DNA of 8,499 bases from Pyrinomonadaceae bacterium (lineage in GTDB: Bacteria; Acidobacteriota; Blastocatellia; Pyrinomonadales; Pyrinomonadaceae), in NCBI GenBank assembly GCA_013695245.1, contig JACDAW010000145.1, positions 1 to 8,499 on the forward strand, given 5' to 3'. A program made the position numbers and the translations under genes. This document shows, one piece after another, positions 6,366-8,499 of the stretch. The notes under the pieces were generated by a model. That model made no database searches and was not told the origin of the DNA. It saw only the letters and a list, made by a program, of their open reading frames with translations. Positions within the stretch are counted from its first letter, which is position 1, and every line of letters starts with the position of its first letter.

Positions 6366-7733
6366 ATGGCTAATTCGATTCTTATTGTTGACGACGAGCA
6401 AGGCATTCGTGAGACCTTGCGCCTTGTTCTTGAGGACGAAGGCTTTACGGTTGATACAATAGCTTCGGGCGAAGAATGTTTGCAAGCGTTTGAGCGCGGC
6501 AGTTACGGCTGCGTGCTGTTAGACGTGTGGCTTCCGGGCATTGACGGGCTAGAAACTTTGAAGCGCCTTTTTGAGTCGGGCGCGGACACATCAGTCGTAA
6601 TGATCTCCGGTCACGGCACGATAGACACGGCCGTGCGCGCGACAAAACTCGGCGCGTTCGACTTTATCGAAAAACCTCTGAGCATCGAAAAAACCGTGCT
6701 CGCCGTGCGCAACGCGCTAAAGCAACGCCAGCTTGAAAATGCAAACCGGGTGCTCGCGGCGGACTTGCGTGATGAACACCGGATCATCGGAGAATCGGTG
6801 GCGGTGCAGGCTTTGCGCAAACAGATCGCGGTCGTCGCGCCGACGGATGGGCGCGTGTTGATCTACGGCGAGTCGGGCACGGGCAAAGAGCTTGTCGCCC
6901 ACGCGATTCACGATCTCTCGCGCCGCGCAGCGTCCGCTTTCGTCGAGGTTAACTGCGCGGCGATTCCCAATGATTTGATTGAATCGGAAATCTTCGGCCA
7001 CGTTAAGGGCGCGTTTACCGGAGCTACTCAAGCGAAACGCGGAAAGTTTGAGTTGGCGGATGGCGGCACGCTTTTTCTGGACGAAGTCGGCGATATGAGT
7101 TTACCCGTGCAAGCGAAAGTTTTGCGCGTGCTGGAAGAGGGGCGTTTCGACCGGATCGGAAGTCAAACAACGATGCGCGTTGACGTACGCGTGATCGCGG
7201 CGACAAACAAGCGTTTAGAAAACGAGATCGAGCTGGAACATTTTCGTCACGATCTTTTTTACCGCTTAAACGTGATCCCGTTTGAAGTGCCGCCGTTACG
7301 CGAGCGTCTGGAGGATGTGCCGCTTCTCGTCGAACATTTCAACCGTAAATTCTCCGTCGATCACGGACGCCGTGCCAAGCATTTTGACGCGGAAGCGATT
7401 GATGCTTTGCAGCACTATTCATGGCCGGGCAACATCCGCGAACTGCGCAACACAATCGAGCGTATTGTGATTATGCACGGGGGCGTGAAGGTAACGCAGA
7501 AAGATATTCCTGCACTTGGCGGCGAAGTGCCGCCGTCGGCAGCGTTTCGCTTTCCGTCGTTCAGAGAGGCGAGTGAGGTTTACCAGCGCGAGTTTATTCG
7601 CCGGAAACTTGTGGAGGCGGACGGCAACGTGTCGCGCGCGGCGGAATTGATGGGCATTGATCGAAGTCATTTGTACAGGCGGATGCGCGCGCTCGGCATT
7701 AACGCGCGGGATGAGCGCGCCGGTGCATCTTAA
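6366..7733 (+). CDS. ntrX: NtrX-like sigma-54-dependent response regulator
   Basis: The protein has 455 residues, usual for the family. The receiver domain (1-120) is complete: Asp9-Asp10, phospho-acceptor Asp53 in VLLDVWLPG, Ser81, and Lys103 in EKP. The AAA+ sigma-54 activation domain (about 139-370) has Walker A GESGTGKE (168-175), the sigma-54 contact loop GAFTGA (215-220), Walker B TLFLDE (235-240), arginine-finger region FRHDLFYRL (293-301) and sensor II WPGNIREL (353-360). A Fis-type helix-turn-helix closes it (NVSRAAELMGIDRSHLYRRM, 421-440). It should be phosphorylated by the upstream kinase and then use ATP to open sigma-54 promoters. The start is ATG at 6366. No strong ribosome binding site or separate promoter is visible in the 36-base gap, so expression together with the kinase gene is likely. 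The name rests on pairing with an NtrY-like kinase. Other NtrC-family regulators share this architecture, so the regulon is unknown. Confidence 0.9.
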   Translation: MANSILIVDDEQGIRETLRLVLEDEGFTVDTIASGEECLQAFERGSYGCVLLDVWLPGIDGLETLKRLFESGADTSVVMISGHGTIDTAVRATKLGAFDFIEKPLSIEKTVLAVRNALKQRQLENANRVLAADLRDEHRIIGESVAVQALRKQIAVVAPTDGRVLIYGESGTGKELVAHAIHDLSRRAASAFVEVNCAAIPNDLIESEIFGHVKGAFTGATQAKRGKFELADGGTLFLDEVGDMSLPVQAKVLRVLEEGRFDRIGSQTTMRVDVRVIAATNKRLENEIELEHFRHDLFYRLNVIPFEVPPLRERLEDVPLLVEHFNRKFSVDHGRRAKHFDAEAIDALQHYSWPGNIRELRNTIERIVIMHGGVKVTQKDIPALGGEVPPSAAFRFPSFREASEVYQREFIRRKLVEADGNVSRAAELMGIDRSHLYRRMRALGINARDERAGAS

Positions 7734-7760
7734 AAGCCGCATCCGGCAACTAACAAAGTT

Positions 7761-7793
7761 CGTTTTAGCGGCATGAATGTTGCCTCTAAAGCG
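7761..7793 (+). terminator. Hairpin after ntrX, terminator or leader element
   Basis: CGTTTTAG (7761-7768) pairs with CTAAAGCG (7786-7793) with one G-T pair. After one mismatch, GGCA (7770-7773) pairs with TGCC (7781-7784) around a seven-base loop, making twelve pairs. It starts 27 bases after the ntrX stop. No T-run follows: the next bases are TTGACA, the -35 candidate of the next gene. It is therefore not a standard intrinsic terminator and may act as an mRNA 3' end stabiliser, a weak terminator or an operator. Confidence 0.4.
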
Positions 7794-7822
7794 TTGACAG
7801 CACGACGGAAAAGTCGTATCTG
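7794..7822 (+). promoter_or_regulatory. Candidate promoter of the radical SAM gene
   Basis: TTGACA (7794-7799) is a perfect -35. Seventeen bases later TATCTG (7817-7822) is a poor -10, three of six. The spacer contains the inverted repeat ACGAC (7802-7806) and GTCGT (7813-7817). A start point near 7829 would leave a leader of about 70 bases with the 7832-7850 palindrome at its 5' end. The weak -10 would fit a promoter that needs an activator, but it also lowers confidence. Confidence 0.4.
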
Positions 7823-7831
7823 TAAGGATTA

Positions 7832-7850
7832 CCGCAAAAGGCTTTTGCGG
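7832..7850. repeat. 19-base near-perfect palindrome upstream of the radical SAM gene
   Basis: CCGCAAAAGGCTTTTGCGG has perfect nine-base arms around one central base. By simple counting such a palindrome is expected only about 0.03 times by chance in this window. It lies 48 bases before the ATG at 7899. As DNA it could bind a dimeric regulator. As RNA it forms an eight-pair stem with a three-base loop at the 5' end of the predicted message. Confidence 0.6.
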
Positions 7851-7898
7851 CAACTATCGAGCGCGGAAGGAAAAGCGTTCGGCAATAAAGGAATAAAG

Positions 7899-8499
7899 AT
7901 GGATTTTACGACACGAGAGCTTCTCAAGCGTTACGCGAAACTCGCCATCGGGCAGCCGTTTGCGCCTGTTCTATTAAACATTTTGGTGACTTCGGTATGC
8001 GATATGCGTTGCACGCACTGCTTCTTCACGGAGGAGTTAGACGACCGCCCGCGCAAGAAATTGCAGATGAAGACGGAAGAGATTCAGCGAGTTTCCGAAA
8101 CGCTCGGCGGCAATTTGGGCGTCTTAATTCTTGCAGGCGGCGAGCCGTTTACGCGTAAGGATTTGCCGGAGATCGTTCGCGCGTTCTATGAGAATAACAA
8201 ACTCGAATCCGTCTATCTCATGTCGAATGGGCAGATTCAGAAAAGGATCATCCCCGACGTGACGCGCATTCTCGAAGAATGTCCGAACTTAAACGTCGCG
8301 GTCGCATTAGGCATTGACGGACTTAAAGAGCAACACGAGAAGATTCGCCAGAAGCCCGGCTCGTGGGACACCGCGATTGACACGGCGCGTCAACTGCAAG
8401 GCATCAAGAAAGAATTCAACAATCGCCTCGACGTGCAAACCTGCACCTGCGTGATGAACTCGAATCAGGACACGATCTTCGATTGGTACGAGTTTTTGA
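7899..8499 (+). CDS. Radical SAM protein, C-terminus beyond window edge
   Basis: The ATG at 7899 is preceded by AAAGGAA (7887-7893), six bases away. The frame is open for 200 codons to the edge. The [4Fe-4S] cluster motif CxxxCxxC is Cys34, Cys38, Cys41 in VTSVCDMRCTHCFF. The SAM-binding GGEP lies at 80-83 in LILAGGEPFTRKDLPEI, and a YLMSNGQ strand follows near 112-118. The segment ALGIDGLKEQHEKIRQ fits the later strands of the radical SAM barrel. The enzyme should cleave S-adenosylmethionine to a 5'-deoxyadenosyl radical and act on an unknown substrate in the cytoplasm. The missing C-terminus would show whether it carries an auxiliary SPASM-type cluster. Its promoter region is separate from the ntrYX pair, and its location next to that system may be incidental. 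Confidence 0.87.
   Translation, partial: MDFTTRELLKRYAKLAIGQPFAPVLLNILVTSVCDMRCTHCFFTEELDDRPRKKLQMKTEEIQRVSETLGGNLGVLILAGGEPFTRKDLPEIVRAFYENNKLESVYLMSNGQIQKRIIPDVTRILEECPNLNVAVALGIDGLKEQHEKIRQKPGSWDTAIDTARQLQGIKKEFNNRLDVQTCTCVMNSNQDTIFDWYEFL

Noticed and set aside
7734..7898. Riboswitch upstream of the radical SAM gene
   Set aside because: Hairpins are present, but no known riboswitch consensus was recognised, so only palindromes and a candidate promoter are reported.

Overview
This window carries six protein-coding genes, two of them cut by the window ends, on DNA of moderate GC content with short intergenic gaps. I see no transposase, integrase, phage gene, CRISPR array, tRNA or rRNA. The gene types suggest a free-living Gram-negative soil-type bacterium. 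These types are an NtrY/NtrX-type two-component system, a signal-less PDZ serine protease next to a LuxR-type regulator, an ATP-grasp ligase and a radical SAM enzyme. Acidobacteriota (Blastocatellia) is my best guess from resemblance of the proteins, held with low to moderate confidence and not tested by any search.

Layout. Bases 1-914 (minus strand) hold the N-terminal 304 residues of an ATP-grasp ligase whose C-terminus lies beyond the left edge. Bases 915-1193 are a non-coding divergent region. It contains a near-consensus minus-strand promoter embedded in a long inverted repeat, and a TGTAAA-C-TTTACA palindrome. Bases 1194-2135 and 2184-2828 (plus) encode an HtrA-like serine protease with a PDZ domain but no signal peptide, followed 48 bases later by a NarL/FixJ-type regulator whose receiver domain has lost its acidic pocket. 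Bases 2862-3758 (minus, convergent with the regulator) encode a multi-pass membrane protein that appears to be built from two copies of one unit. Bases 3933-6329 and 6366-7733 (plus) are an NtrY-like sensor kinase and an NtrX-like sigma-54 activator, 36 bases apart and probably one operon. Bases 7734-7898 are a structured intergenic region with two hairpins or palindromes and a TTGACA element. From 7899 to the right edge runs the N-terminal 200 residues of a radical SAM protein.

How the parts fit. The kinase-activator pair is complete by motif: His540, N-box, G-boxes, Asp53, Walker A and B, GAFTGA and a Fis-type helix-turn-helix. It should work as a canonical phosphorelay driving sigma-54 transcription. 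The protease and atypical regulator look co-transcribed. Because the regulator lacks the Mg2+-binding acidic pair, it is unlikely to be switched by ordinary phosphorylation, so a link to its protease neighbour is an open possibility. The ligase, the membrane protein and the radical SAM enzyme cannot be assigned to a pathway from this window. I found no clearly new multi-gene system. The most unusual items are the degenerate receiver beside a cytoplasmic protease, the duplicated membrane protein, and the structured leader of the radical SAM gene.
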